Shown: positions 26,670 through 35,747 of the stretch, piece by piece | How the letters are laid out: each line of letters begins with the position of its first letter | Position numbering within the stretch: position 1 is the stretch's first letter | NCBI GenBank assembly: GCA_040183005.1 | Contig: JAMPIW010000001.1 | Coordinates: 245,258-309,257 of the forward strand | Length of the DNA stretch: 64,000 bases | Direction: 5' to 3' | Source of the DNA: Gammaproteobacteria bacterium | Lineage (GTDB): Bacteria > Pseudomonadota > Gammaproteobacteria > Ga0077554 > Ga007554 | Translations under genes and position numbers: made by a program | The notes under the pieces: model-generated | What the model was told of the DNA's origin: nothing | Seen by the model: only the letters and a program-made list of their open reading frames with translations | The model's database searches: none

Positions 26670-27542
26670 TTGACCTCGCTATTGCCAGGCCAAGTTACCG
26701 CCAGCTTTGGCCGACAACTTATTGTAGAGTTGGCCGATGGCAGGATCATCGAGTGCGTTACGCGCGGCAAAAAAACCGGCGTGGCGTGCGGTGATCGCGT
26801 GCAGATCAAGCTCACCGAATCGAACCATGGCGTCATCGAGTCCGTTGAGCCACGCACCTCTCTGCTGTATCGCTCCGATGCCTTCCGCGAAAAAATCATT
26901 GCCGCCAATGTCACACAAATCATTATCGTGGTCGCGGCGGTGCCGAATTTTCACGAGGAATTACTCAACCGTTATCTGGTGGCCGCCGAAGTGGCGGGCA
27001 TCAAAGCGCTCATCGTGCTCAATAAAAGCGATATGGTGAATGAAACGCAACATGCCTTGAGCATTCTGCAACTCTATCGTGATTTGGGCTATCCACTATT
27101 GACGTTGTGTGCAAAACAAAATGTAGCTCCCTTGCGTCCTATGCTTGCCGGCCATACCAGCGTACTAGTAGGGCAGTCCGGCATGGGAAAATCCAGCATT
27201 ATCAATGCGCTGTTGCCTGATGTGCGGGCGCGCACCGGCGATCTCTCGGCAACACTGGACTTCGGACGCCACACCACCACCCACGCCGCGCTTTTCCATC
27301 TGGATGCGACCAGCCATTTGATCGATTCGCCCGGCCTGCAAGAGTTCGGCCTGCACCATATCAATGCCACGCAACTCGATCATGCCTTCATTGAATTCCG
27401 CCCATTTCTTGGCCAGTGTAAATTCAACGATTGTAAACATATCCATGAACCTGGCTGCGGCGTACTCCAGGCAGTAGCCGCAGGAAAAATTTCCGCACGC
27501 CGCCTGGCAACGTACCACACGCTAATGAAGCAGGCTTCTTAA
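26670..27542 (+). CDS. rsgA: Ribosome small-subunit GTPase RsgA
   Basis: The 290-residue protein has an N-terminal OB fold (about 1-65), a circularly permuted GTPase domain in the order G4 (VLNKSDM), G1 (GQSGMGKSS), G3 (DSPGLQEFG), and a C-terminal zinc site (CKFNDCKHIHEPGC). It assists late 30S assembly. The only plausible start is TTG at 26670; there is no ATG or GTG between it and the upstream in-frame stop. The residues after it (LPGQVTASFGRQLIVEL) line up with the family N-terminus. An IS66-type element begins 9 bp after the stop. Confidence 0.93.
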   Translation: MTSLLPGQVTASFGRQLIVELADGRIIECVTRGKKTGVACGDRVQIKLTESNHGVIESVEPRTSLLYRSDAFREKIIAANVTQIIIVVAAVPNFHEELLNRYLVAAEVAGIKALIVLNKSDMVNETQHALSILQLYRDLGYPLLTLCAKQNVAPLRPMLAGHTSVLVGQSGMGKSSIINALLPDVRARTGDLSATLDFGRHTTTHAALFHLDATSHLIDSPGLQEFGLHHINATQLDHAFIEFRPFLGQCKFNDCKHIHEPGCGVLQAVAAGKISARRLATYHTLMKQAS

Positions 27543-27550
27543 CCCAAAAG

Positions 27551-29262
27551 GTAACTACTCACTCCCTTCACACGAAAAATAACTTAAAAATCTCTTGACA
27601 GGTTTTTTCTATCGAAAAAACCACTTCCTTATCTCGGTGTAAAATCTATTCTCTATTGCCGCTGGCAGGGGCTTTGATCTCTTCAATGAGCCGCCTTGCC
27701 ATTTCAAGTCGAAAAAACCATTTCAGCCTGATCTGACCGTTATCAGGGGGTCGAAAAATGCCATGTTATCCTTTGGCTATTCCAAACGTATAGCCCCCCA
27801 TTATTAATGGCAAGCCTAGACAAAACCTCGGTCAGAAACGAAGTCAGCCGGTTGAAAGCGGATTTTGAGCAGCTCAGTTGCGACGGTAAAGTGCCTCGCG
27901 AAACTCAGGTGCTTATGAATAGCATGTTCATGATGATGGAGCTGATGCTCTCCATTTTTCTGGAAAGAATAACCAAGAAAGACAGCCGCAACTCCAGCAA
28001 GCCCTCCTCCCAAACGGAAAAGGACGACTCCTCGTTGAGTCATCCGGGGAGCCAGGGTAAGGGGAAAAACGAAAACGGCGCCCTGCTGAAAAACACGCGC
28101 GTCAAAGAGAGTGTGACTCTTTCTAGAGTCCGCCTCTGCGATGTATGTGGCGAAGATCTGGATAATACGCCCTGTAGTCACCATGAAAGACGGACGAAGA
28201 TCGATATTGTTTTTGAGAAAGTCGTTGAGCATGTGGATGCCGAGGTCAAGCAGTGCCCGGTCTGCGATGCGACGGTCAAAGGGAAGTTCCCGGCGGATAT
28301 GCACGGCCCGTTGCAATACGGCGATGGCTTAAAGGCCTTTGTCATCAATTTACTGGTGTCTCAGATGGTCGCGATCAATCGCGCGCAAACGCTGCTGACC
28401 TCCATGATCGGTGTTGTGATCTCTGAAGCCACTCTTCTGGCTTTTGTGCTGCGGCTTCATCGTGCCTTGGAGCGGTGGGAGCAGCACGCCACCGCACAGC
28501 TGCTGAAAGCACCCTCTATGCATGTGGATGAGACCTCCTTGCGGGTGGATAAGCAAAACCACTGGATACACGTGTACTCCGCAGGGGAGATCACCCTCAA
28601 GTTTTTACATCGAAAACGGGGCACGGCAGCGATCACGTCGATCGATATTATTCCGCGCTACGATGGCGTCATCATTCATGACTGCTGGTCATCCTACTTG
28701 TCCTATGATCACTGCTCTCACGGCCTGTGCGGCTCGCATCTGCTGCGCGAATTGACGTTCATTGTTGACGCCAATGACTATGCCTGGGCGCGCCACATGA
28801 AACGCCTTTTACAGGAGAGCTGCGCCACCGTCTCCAGAAGCACGGAAAAGAGATTGACCGATGAAGCGCTGGCGCGGTTGCAAAAGCGCTACCGCACGAT
28901 TCTCACCCGTGGCGAAAAAGAGCTTCCACCTATTCCCCAAAAGCCCAGCGGGAAACGCGGCAAACTCGCCAAGTCAGATGCACACAATCTGCTGGACCGA
29001 TTGCAAAAACATGAGGCATCCGTCCTGCTGTTCGCCAAAAACCCTCATGTCGCCTTCACCAATAACCGGGCCGAGCGTGATTTGAGAATGTCCAAGGTGA
29101 AGCAAAAGGTCTCTGGCTGTTTCCGCTCAGAGATTTATGCTCAGGCTTATTGCCGAATATCAAGCTATCTGCAAACTATGGCCAACAAGGGACATAATCC
29201 TCTTATTGCGATTCAAATGGCTCTCGCGGGTGAGGTCAACTTAATCGGGGGTGAGTAGTTAC
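27551..29262 (+). mobile_element. Complete IS66-family element with single transposase, 8-bp target duplication
   Basis: The ends are inverted repeats (GTAACTACTCAC at 27551, GTGAGTAGTTAC ending at 29262). The element is flanked on both sides by CCCAAAAG (27543-27550 and 29263-29270), an 8-bp target duplication as expected for IS66. It is 1712 bp long and carries only the large transposase gene; tnpA and tnpB are absent, as in the ISBst12 group. In the 240-bp leader a TCGAAAAAACCA unit occurs twice (about 27614 and 27702). Confidence 0.92.
27807..29258 (+). CDS. IS66-family transposase (ISBst12-like)
   Basis: The 483-residue protein has an N-terminal helical part, a zinc-finger-like region (RLCDVCGEDL ... 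KQCPVCDATV, about 107-150) and the IS66 catalytic core: HVDETSLRVDKQNHWIHVYS, IIHDCWSSYLSY, CGSHLLRELTFI and NRAERDLRMSKVKQKVSGCFRS, which hold the DDE residues. It is intact and the element has clean ends, so it may be active. The start at 27807 lacks a strong ribosome site. Confidence 0.92.
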   Translation: MASLDKTSVRNEVSRLKADFEQLSCDGKVPRETQVLMNSMFMMMELMLSIFLERITKKDSRNSSKPSSQTEKDDSSLSHPGSQGKGKNENGALLKNTRVKESVTLSRVRLCDVCGEDLDNTPCSHHERRTKIDIVFEKVVEHVDAEVKQCPVCDATVKGKFPADMHGPLQYGDGLKAFVINLLVSQMVAINRAQTLLTSMIGVVISEATLLAFVLRLHRALERWEQHATAQLLKAPSMHVDETSLRVDKQNHWIHVYSAGEITLKFLHRKRGTAAITSIDIIPRYDGVIIHDCWSSYLSYDHCSHGLCGSHLLRELTFIVDANDYAWARHMKRLLQESCATVSRSTEKRLTDEALARLQKRYRTILTRGEKELPPIPQKPSGKRGKLAKSDAHNLLDRLQKHEASVLLFAKNPHVAFTNNRAERDLRMSKVKQKVSGCFRSEIYAQAYCRISSYLQTMANKGHNPLIAIQMALAGEVNLIGGE

Positions 29263-29476
29263 CCCAAAAGGGCTATAGCGCACGGAAAAGGGAGAGGAAA
29301 CACAACGTATCCATCGCCTTTCCCGGCGTATCCGGCCAGCGAAAGCCCATTGGGGTATACGGGCTTTTTGATGTAAGCTTGTATCCTGAAAAACAATGGC
29401 ACGTCTTTATCCCCCGCGCAGGCTATCGGCAGGGCACTGCGTACTGCGGCATCCAACAGACAAAGAGGACCAGAAC

Positions 29477-30049
29477 ATGAATGTGAACGCACCACTTACC
29501 GACGAGGATCTCACGCGCCTCGACGACTTCCTGTCTTCGGACGCCAGTGGCGAGGAAAGCCTGTATCCGGACGAAATCCATGGCTTGATGACCGCCATGA
29601 TCTGCGGGCCGGAGGCGATTGTACCCAGCGAATGGATGCCGCTGGTTTTCGCAGGCGACCCGGATTTCGCCGATGCGCGGCAGGCAGAAGACATCATGGG
29701 TTTGTTGATGCGCATGCACAACAGCATCGCCTCCACCCTCCAGGCCGGAACAGAATACCAACCGCTGCTGCCGCAGAGCGAAGACATTGGAGACGCAGAC
29801 TTCGTCGCCGAGGGCTGGTGCCGTGGTTTTATGATGGGCATGAGCCTGCGCGGAGAACAATGGATGGAACACCTTGAGGGCGACCTCGGCAACATGCTGT
29901 TTCCCATCATCGCGCTGGCGGGCGAGCCACCCGATTTTTCCAGCGAGGAAGATCCCATCGAACCTATCAGCCCCGAGGAGATGACGGACCTTTGCGATAT
30001 GTTGCCAGACAGCGTAGCGGCGGTTTATGCCTTCTGGCGCGCACACTAA
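29477..30049 (+). CDS. UPF0149 (YecA/YgfB-like) family protein
   Basis: The 190-residue acidic protein fits the UPF0149 family: LDDFLSSDA near the start, LYPDEIHGLMTAMICGPE, and a WCRGFMMGMSLRGEQW segment near residue 110. Members are small helical proteins of unclear function; some carry a C-terminal SEC-C zinc motif, which is absent here. The ATG at 29477 follows AGAGGACC. The gene is 25 bp upstream of the malic enzyme gene on the same strand, so they may be co-transcribed. Confidence 0.8.
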   Translation: MNVNAPLTDEDLTRLDDFLSSDASGEESLYPDEIHGLMTAMICGPEAIVPSEWMPLVFAGDPDFADARQAEDIMGLLMRMHNSIASTLQAGTEYQPLLPQSEDIGDADFVAEGWCRGFMMGMSLRGEQWMEHLEGDLGNMLFPIIALAGEPPDFSSEEDPIEPISPEEMTDLCDMLPDSVAAVYAFWRAH

Positions 30050-30074
30050 AACCTGATCAACCCGGACCTTAACC

Positions 30075-31313
<1,239 letters not shown>

Positions 31314-31328
31314 ATGGCGGAAATCAAG

Positions 31329-31368
31329 CTCATAGGGCGTAAAGCCTGCGGGCATTGAGCCCTATGAG
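31329..31368. terminator. Hairpin after the malic enzyme gene
   Basis: CTCATAGGGC at 31329-31338 pairs perfectly with GCCCTATGAG at 31359-31368. No T-run follows, so it may act as an mRNA 3' stem or as a dispersed palindrome. Confidence 0.5.
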
Positions 31369-31479
31369 TTCTGTATGGGGGCAGGTTGGCCATGGGCTGG
31401 GACCTATCGCCGCAATGCGCCCTTCAGCGAGATCGTGGACAGGTGCTCAGGGCAGGTCTTCGTAGAAGAAAGGGTATTG

Positions 31480-32841
31480 TTAGAGCTTATTTTCTATTAG
31501 CCTAGCCTTTAAATCTGGTGGGGAGACAAATACGAAGGAATTTCCATATTTCCTCTTCCTCAGCAAACTTAATTGATCAGACATTTTCAACAAATCTGTT
31601 CTAGCGGTTTGATAACTAATTGCATGCGAAGCCTGATGCTCTTGTATGCGGTAAATAGCATTTGGATGCTCCAGAGCATGCTTCAATAATGACAATTGCC
31701 GATGATTTAACTGACCCTTGGCCTGCGAGTTATCAAGCAACTTCTCAGCTTCTTCAATTTCTTGTGATTTTATTTCCAGATATTCATGTAGTGCGGTAAC
31801 CCCTTTTTTAATTATGTCCATTTGATGAATAAGAAAATAGGTTAAGTCATTACCGTCAGTTTCCGTATGTAAATATGCTTTTCCATATTGGGCAGGGTTC
31901 TGTTTAATGATTCTGGATATAGAAATAAATTCCATCAGCCAGTAGCCTTGCTTTGCCATTGCCCAGTAAAACAATGCCCTGGCTGTTCTCCCATTACCGT
32001 CAACAAAAGGATGATCGTAACCGATCATAAAATGTAAGGTTATCGCCTTTATAACCGGATGAATAAACTCTTTTTCTTCCGAATCGTTAGCAAACCTGCA
32101 TATTTTTTCAATGCGCTCAGGAAGAGTATCCGCATCCGGTGGTATATGGAGAACAACTGATTCACTACCGTCCACGACCTGGATATCGTCCGTATTTTCT
32201 CTAAAATGTCCGGCTTTGGAAGGATCATCAAGAGTATTTTGGGTGAGAATTTCATGGAGGCGCTTGATTAGGGATGGCGTCAGCTCGTCGTCTTTATAAC
32301 CTCTTATAAACTTCATAGCCTGATGATTGTTAAAAATCATCTGTTCACTATGGTCTTTAGGCTGCCGCCCCTGCCTTAGCATCTCCTTGGCAACATTTCT
32401 TGTCGTTGAAGCCCCCTCAAGCTGGCTAGAGCTTATAGATTCCTCGATAAGGGAGCTAACGAGGTACGTGTCTCTAGTATGAGGGTTCGTGATAGGCCGA
32501 TCCATCGTAATACTTCCAGCCGCATTCTGATCCAACCAATGCAACTCCCTTTGCAAAGTGTCCGGGACGCAAAAATTAAAGGGACTCCCATTTTTATCTG
32601 TGATGGATAATTTTTTAAACGCCTTTTGCCGTGCCAGCTTGGTAGCAAACCAGTACTCCTCGCTGGACAACCCTTCAGGAGGCGCAAGATGTTTTAGTTT
32701 TTCCCAATGAAGATATCTGCCTTTGTTGTCGGTAAGTCCAATATTAGAAGTCAGAATTTGCGCCAGCTTTTTATGGCCTTGCTCTTTTGTAAGGTTATCG
32801 AGTATTTCAGAAGTAGAGGGTGGTGGTTCAGGTATTTTCAC
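31480..32841 (-). CDS. Fic-domain protein (probable AMPylase) with N-terminal inhibitory motif and C-terminal HTH-like domain
   Basis: The 453-residue protein has the complete Fic active site HPFVDGNGRTARALFYW (about residues 272-288), so nucleotide transfer is expected. Upstream, SSQLEG fits the (S/T)xxxE(G/N) inhibitory helix that blocks ATP, marking a self-inhibited class II Fic. The last 70 residues look like a winged helix (LSLLKHALEHPNAIYRIQEH, YQTARTDLLKMSD), which could bind DNA. The gene is visibly more AT-rich than its neighbours, suggesting transfer. The start is the GTG at 32841. Two large palindromes lie immediately upstream. Confidence 0.88.
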   Translation of the reverse strand: MKIPEPPPSTSEILDNLTKEQGHKKLAQILTSNIGLTDNKGRYLHWEKLKHLAPPEGLSSEEYWFATKLARQKAFKKLSITDKNGSPFNFCVPDTLQRELHWLDQNAAGSITMDRPITNPHTRDTYLVSSLIEESISSSQLEGASTTRNVAKEMLRQGRQPKDHSEQMIFNNHQAMKFIRGYKDDELTPSLIKRLHEILTQNTLDDPSKAGHFRENTDDIQVVDGSESVVLHIPPDADTLPERIEKICRFANDSEEKEFIHPVIKAITLHFMIGYDHPFVDGNGRTARALFYWAMAKQGYWLMEFISISRIIKQNPAQYGKAYLHTETDGNDLTYFLIHQMDIIKKGVTALHEYLEIKSQEIEEAEKLLDNSQAKGQLNHRQLSLLKHALEHPNAIYRIQEHQASHAISYQTARTDLLKMSDQLSLLRKRKYGNSFVFVSPPDLKARLIENKL

Positions 32842-32851
32842 AGCGATTGCC

Positions 32852-32884
32852 CCATATACTAATTTTTATGAAATTAGTATATGG
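32852..32884. promoter_or_regulatory. Perfect 14-bp-arm palindrome at the fic start
   Basis: CCATATACTAATTT and AAATTAGTATATGG are perfect inverted arms around TTATG. The palindrome ends 10 bp before the fic start codon and contains the ACTAA/TTAGT half-sites also found in the next palindrome, so it is a likely operator. Confidence 0.65.
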
Positions 32885-32887
32885 CAT

Positions 32888-32940
32888 AAGAGCAAATAGG
32901 GCTACTAACTATCCATAAATTAGTAGCCCTATTTGCTCTT
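32888..32940. promoter_or_regulatory. Perfect 21-bp-arm palindrome upstream of fic
   Basis: Two 21-base arms (starting AAGAGCAAATAGGGCTACTA, ending in its complement at 32940) are perfectly complementary around an 11-base loop. It is close to the size of a cruciform or small terminator, but has no T-run. It shares the TACTAA core with the palindrome at 32852. Confidence 0.65.
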
Positions 32941-33098
32941 GCGAATTATCAGTACTTATATCACTCGCCGGACAAGATTGTTTCCACCGGGGGAAACGCC
33001 GCCTGTGTTTCTGGCGCAGGCCCTGAATGCGGTTCGCTCAGTCAGAACGCCGGCGTAAAACCTGCGGAAGTATCAATGTCACATTCGGCGCAATATGG

Positions 33099-33809
33099 CT
33101 ATCGCTTATTGCGAGCGCTAAATAGCAGATCATCACCCCCGCCCATGGCAATCATCCCGGACAACTCAGACACTAGCGCCTTCAGAAAAGCCAATAATCG
33201 AGCTGAATAGTCAGGGAGAACCGCCTCCTTGACAGATGATCGAGCGGCAAGAGCGGAACGCCACGCCCGTGCTTTTGGGGTGTTATCAAATACGCCGAAA
33301 TCAGCAATGGTATCGAACACGTCGAAGTAGCGAAAAATCGGGCCGAATACCACGTCGACCATCGAGAAGCGCTCACCGGCAAAGTAAGGCTCCTCCTTGA
33401 GTTGCTGCTCGATGGTTTCGAATTTCGCCTGGAGGTCTGCGCGTTTGATCTCAAGCACCTTGGCATCCGGGGCAGTGTAAAAGCCCCAAATGGTATCGAG
33501 AATCGCGGAGCCAAATTCCATCCACGCGCGATGCTTGGCTCGCTGCAAGGGGTCACCGGGATGCAGCGGCTCGCCAAGAGTCTCATCAAGATACTCGCAG
33601 ATGGCGGCGGACTCGAAGAGCACCTCCTCGCCGACTTGCAATAGCGGCACCTTCCCCAAGGGCGAAATCTTCTTGAACCACTCGGGGCTGTTTTTGAGGT
33701 CGATATAAGTTCGCTCAAAGGGTGCGCCCTTTTCGTTGAGTACGATAACAGCGCGTTGCACATAGGGGCAGAGGTTATGACTTATTAAGTGCAGTGTTGC
33801 TTTATTCAT
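33099..33809 (-). CDS. Glutathione S-transferase family protein
   Basis: The 236-residue protein has an N-terminal thioredoxin-like domain with LCPYVQRAVIVLNEKG, where cysteine is the likely catalytic residue, and the glutathione-binding segment GKVPLLQVGEEVLFESAAIC. An all-helical C-terminal domain follows (about 90-210). The CPYVQR motif points to omega-like or related cysteine-type GSTs rather than tyrosine or serine types. It is divergent from a MarR regulator, the usual pairing for a stress-inducible detoxification gene. Confidence 0.88.
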   Translation of the reverse strand: MNKATLHLISHNLCPYVQRAVIVLNEKGAPFERTYIDLKNSPEWFKKISPLGKVPLLQVGEEVLFESAAICEYLDETLGEPLHPGDPLQRAKHRAWMEFGSAILDTIWGFYTAPDAKVLEIKRADLQAKFETIEQQLKEEPYFAGERFSMVDVVFGPIFRYFDVFDTIADFGVFDNTPKARAWRSALAARSSVKEAVLPDYSARLLAFLKALVSELSGMIAMGGGDDLLFSARNKR

Positions 33810-33849
33810 GGCATCTCCTTTTGGGTCGGTAGGCTTCCCGAAATAGAAG

Positions 33850-33898
33850 TAGTTGCAACTGCAGCAATAATGTAAATTGATTGAGTTTGCAACTACTA
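33850..33898. promoter_or_regulatory. Shared operator region between gst and marR
   Basis: AGTTGCAACT at 33851-33860 is a perfect 10-bp palindrome, and a related GTTTGCAACTACT lies at 33885-33897. Two TTGCAACTA-type sites 34 bp apart inside a divergent promoter are typical of a MarR-family repressor controlling itself and its neighbour. Confidence 0.55.
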
Positions 33899-33917
33899 TT
33901 GAAGTACGATACTCAAA

Positions 33918-34385
33918 ATGCGAAAACCAAAGTCAACAACTTCAAACACTACATGGGCGCTGTTTCTAACAACCCATGCCGTGCTGCTTGAGAAAATCGA
34001 GGCCACGCTCAAGGCGGCCGAGTTGCCGCCCCTCGACTGGTATGACGTACTTTGGGCGCTTGAGCGCGCGCCTCAGCACCGTTTGCGAATGCACGAGCTC
34101 GCCCATTCGGTTGTCCTCTCCCGGAGCAACCTGACGCGATTAGTTGACCGTCTTGGGGCTGCGGGACTCGTGGAGCGGCAATCTGCGACAGATGACAAAC
34201 GGGGCGCTTATGGCGTGCTCACGCCGGCAGGATTGGCGATGAGAGAAAGGATGTGGCCGGTCTATCAGGACTGCATAATGGATCTTTTCAACCAGCACCT
34301 CTCCAAGGACGAGCAGGCCATAATGAATGGGGCATTGCGCCGGATACTGGATGCGGCAAGGGGTAGCGCTCCCGAAGGGATCTGA
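33918..34385 (+). CDS. MarR-family transcriptional regulator
   Basis: The 155-residue protein has the winged helix layout of MarR: LDWYDVLWALERAPQHRLRMHELA, then recognition helix LSRSNLTRLVDRLGAAGLVERQ and wing ATDDKRGAYGVLTPAG, with the DxR signature present as DDKR. It should bind as a dimer to the palindromes between it and the gst gene and release them on ligand binding. Confidence 0.92.
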   Translation: MRKPKSTTSNTTWALFLTTHAVLLEKIEATLKAAELPPLDWYDVLWALERAPQHRLRMHELAHSVVLSRSNLTRLVDRLGAAGLVERQSATDDKRGAYGVLTPAGLAMRERMWPVYQDCIMDLFNQHLSKDEQAIMNGALRRILDAARGSAPEGI

Positions 34386-34469
34386 GACTCTGCAGCCACG
34401 CCTTTACAATCCCACGTTCCCGCCTCATGATTAAGGTTGCGCAGGTCCATCTTCGTGGGGGAAAGGGAT

Positions 34470-35393
34470 ATGGAGAAGATCACTATCGTCGGCCCCGGCC
34501 GGGTGGGCGAATCAGCCGCACAGATCCTCGCCAAAGAGGAGCTGTGCCGGGAACTGGTGTTGCTTGGCCGTCAGGAAGGCGTGGCGCGGGGTATTGCACT
34601 GGACATCCAGGAATCCGCGCCGCTGTTCGGTTTTGATACCCGGGTGACGGGTGGGGCCGATCCAGCCCTGATGGCAGGTTCAGATCTGGTAATCATCACC
34701 GCCGGCGCTCCCCGCAAGCCAGGCATGTCGCGCGCCGATCTGCGCGATGCCAACCTGCCCGTCATCACCACGATAGTCGATCAAGTTATGCGCTATGCTC
34801 CCCAAGCCATGATACTGATCGTGAGCAATCCGGTGGATGTGCTCACGTATCACGCCTGGCGTCATACCGGCTGGGCGCGGCAGCGGGTATTCGGCCTGTC
34901 GGGTGTGCTTGACAGCGCGCGCATGGCGAGCTTCATCGCCCTGGAGACTGGGTTCTCTGTCAAGGACATCACGGCGCTGGTGATCGGTGGACATGGCGAC
35001 ACGATGGTGCCGCTGCCGCGTTATACCTGCATCAACGGCATTCCTGTCACACACTTTCTGTCTCCCGACGCCATTGTGCGCTTGTCCGAACACACCCGTC
35101 AGGGTGGTGCCGAGATTCTAGCCCTGAAAGAGAACAGCAGCGCCTATGATTCTCCGGCGGCAGCCATCGCCACCATGGTCGATGCGCTGGTTCACCGGCG
35201 GCGGCGCGTGCTGCCGTGCGTTGCCATATTGGATGGCGAGTATAGCCAGCACGACATCGCCTTCGGCGTGCCTGCTATCCTTGGCGGTGCGGGCCTGGAA
35301 AGGGTGGTGGAACTGCCGCTGACCGAGGAAGAGCAGGAGGCAGTGCGGCGCTCGGCAGAGCAGGTGCGGGCGGGGATCGGAGCAACAGGCTAG
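34470..35393 (+). CDS. mdh: Malate dehydrogenase, LDH-like type
   Basis: The 307-residue enzyme has the NAD fold motif ITIVGPGRVGE, the MDH-type mobile loop APRKPGMSRADL (arginine that selects oxaloacetate) and catalytic histidine in GGHGDTMVPLPRY. It interconverts malate and oxaloacetate. The ATG at 34470 has GGGGGAAAGGG upstream; the longer frame from 34437 reads through this site. A DUF504 gene starts 7 bp after its stop, so the two are probably one operon. Confidence 0.93.
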   Translation: MEKITIVGPGRVGESAAQILAKEELCRELVLLGRQEGVARGIALDIQESAPLFGFDTRVTGGADPALMAGSDLVIITAGAPRKPGMSRADLRDANLPVITTIVDQVMRYAPQAMILIVSNPVDVLTYHAWRHTGWARQRVFGLSGVLDSARMASFIALETGFSVKDITALVIGGHGDTMVPLPRYTCINGIPVTHFLSPDAIVRLSEHTRQGGAEILALKENSSAYDSPAAAIATMVDALVHRRRRVLPCVAILDGEYSQHDIAFGVPAILGGAGLERVVELPLTEEEQEAVRRSAEQVRAGIGATG

Positions 35394-35400
35394 AAAGACG

Positions 35401-35655
35401 ATGATCCCTATCCACGAGCTTATTAGCAAAATCCGCTGGGACGAGGAATTCGGCAAGGGCGATTTTGCGATTGGTTACTACGACCGGATGCTGGACAAGA
35501 TCCTTATCGTGCCATTCCATGAGATCTTCTTTGATCCCGCTGACCATTTTTCCTTTCAGCTTGTAACCGAAGACGGCGACACGCACAGGATTCCGTTGCA
35601 CCGAGTCAAGGAAGTATACAAGGACGGCACGCTGATCTGGCACAGAGAACATTGA
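35401..35655 (+). CDS. DUF504 (MJ1316-type) RNA-end recognition domain protein
   Basis: The 84-residue protein is a stand-alone DUF504 domain: MIPIHELISKIRWDEEF, then YYDRMLDKILIVPFHEI and the C-terminal IPLHRVKEVYKDGTLIWHRE, which are the family hallmarks. DUF504/MJ1316 domains are predicted to recognise cyclic-phosphate RNA ends and are found near RNA-repair or processing enzymes, mostly in archaea and some bacteria. Here it lies between mdh and a beta-CASP nuclease gene, which suits a role in RNA processing. Confidence 0.85.
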   Translation: MIPIHELISKIRWDEEFGKGDFAIGYYDRMLDKILIVPFHEIFFDPADHFSFQLVTEDGDTHRIPLHRVKEVYKDGTLIWHREH

Positions 35656-35747
35656 GCCACCGAAATGCTGGACTTGTCATTCGTTCAGCCCAACCTGTCA
35701 CGCTGATCGGCGCGAGGATGGGTAAATTAAAAAAGCGGGGATAACAA

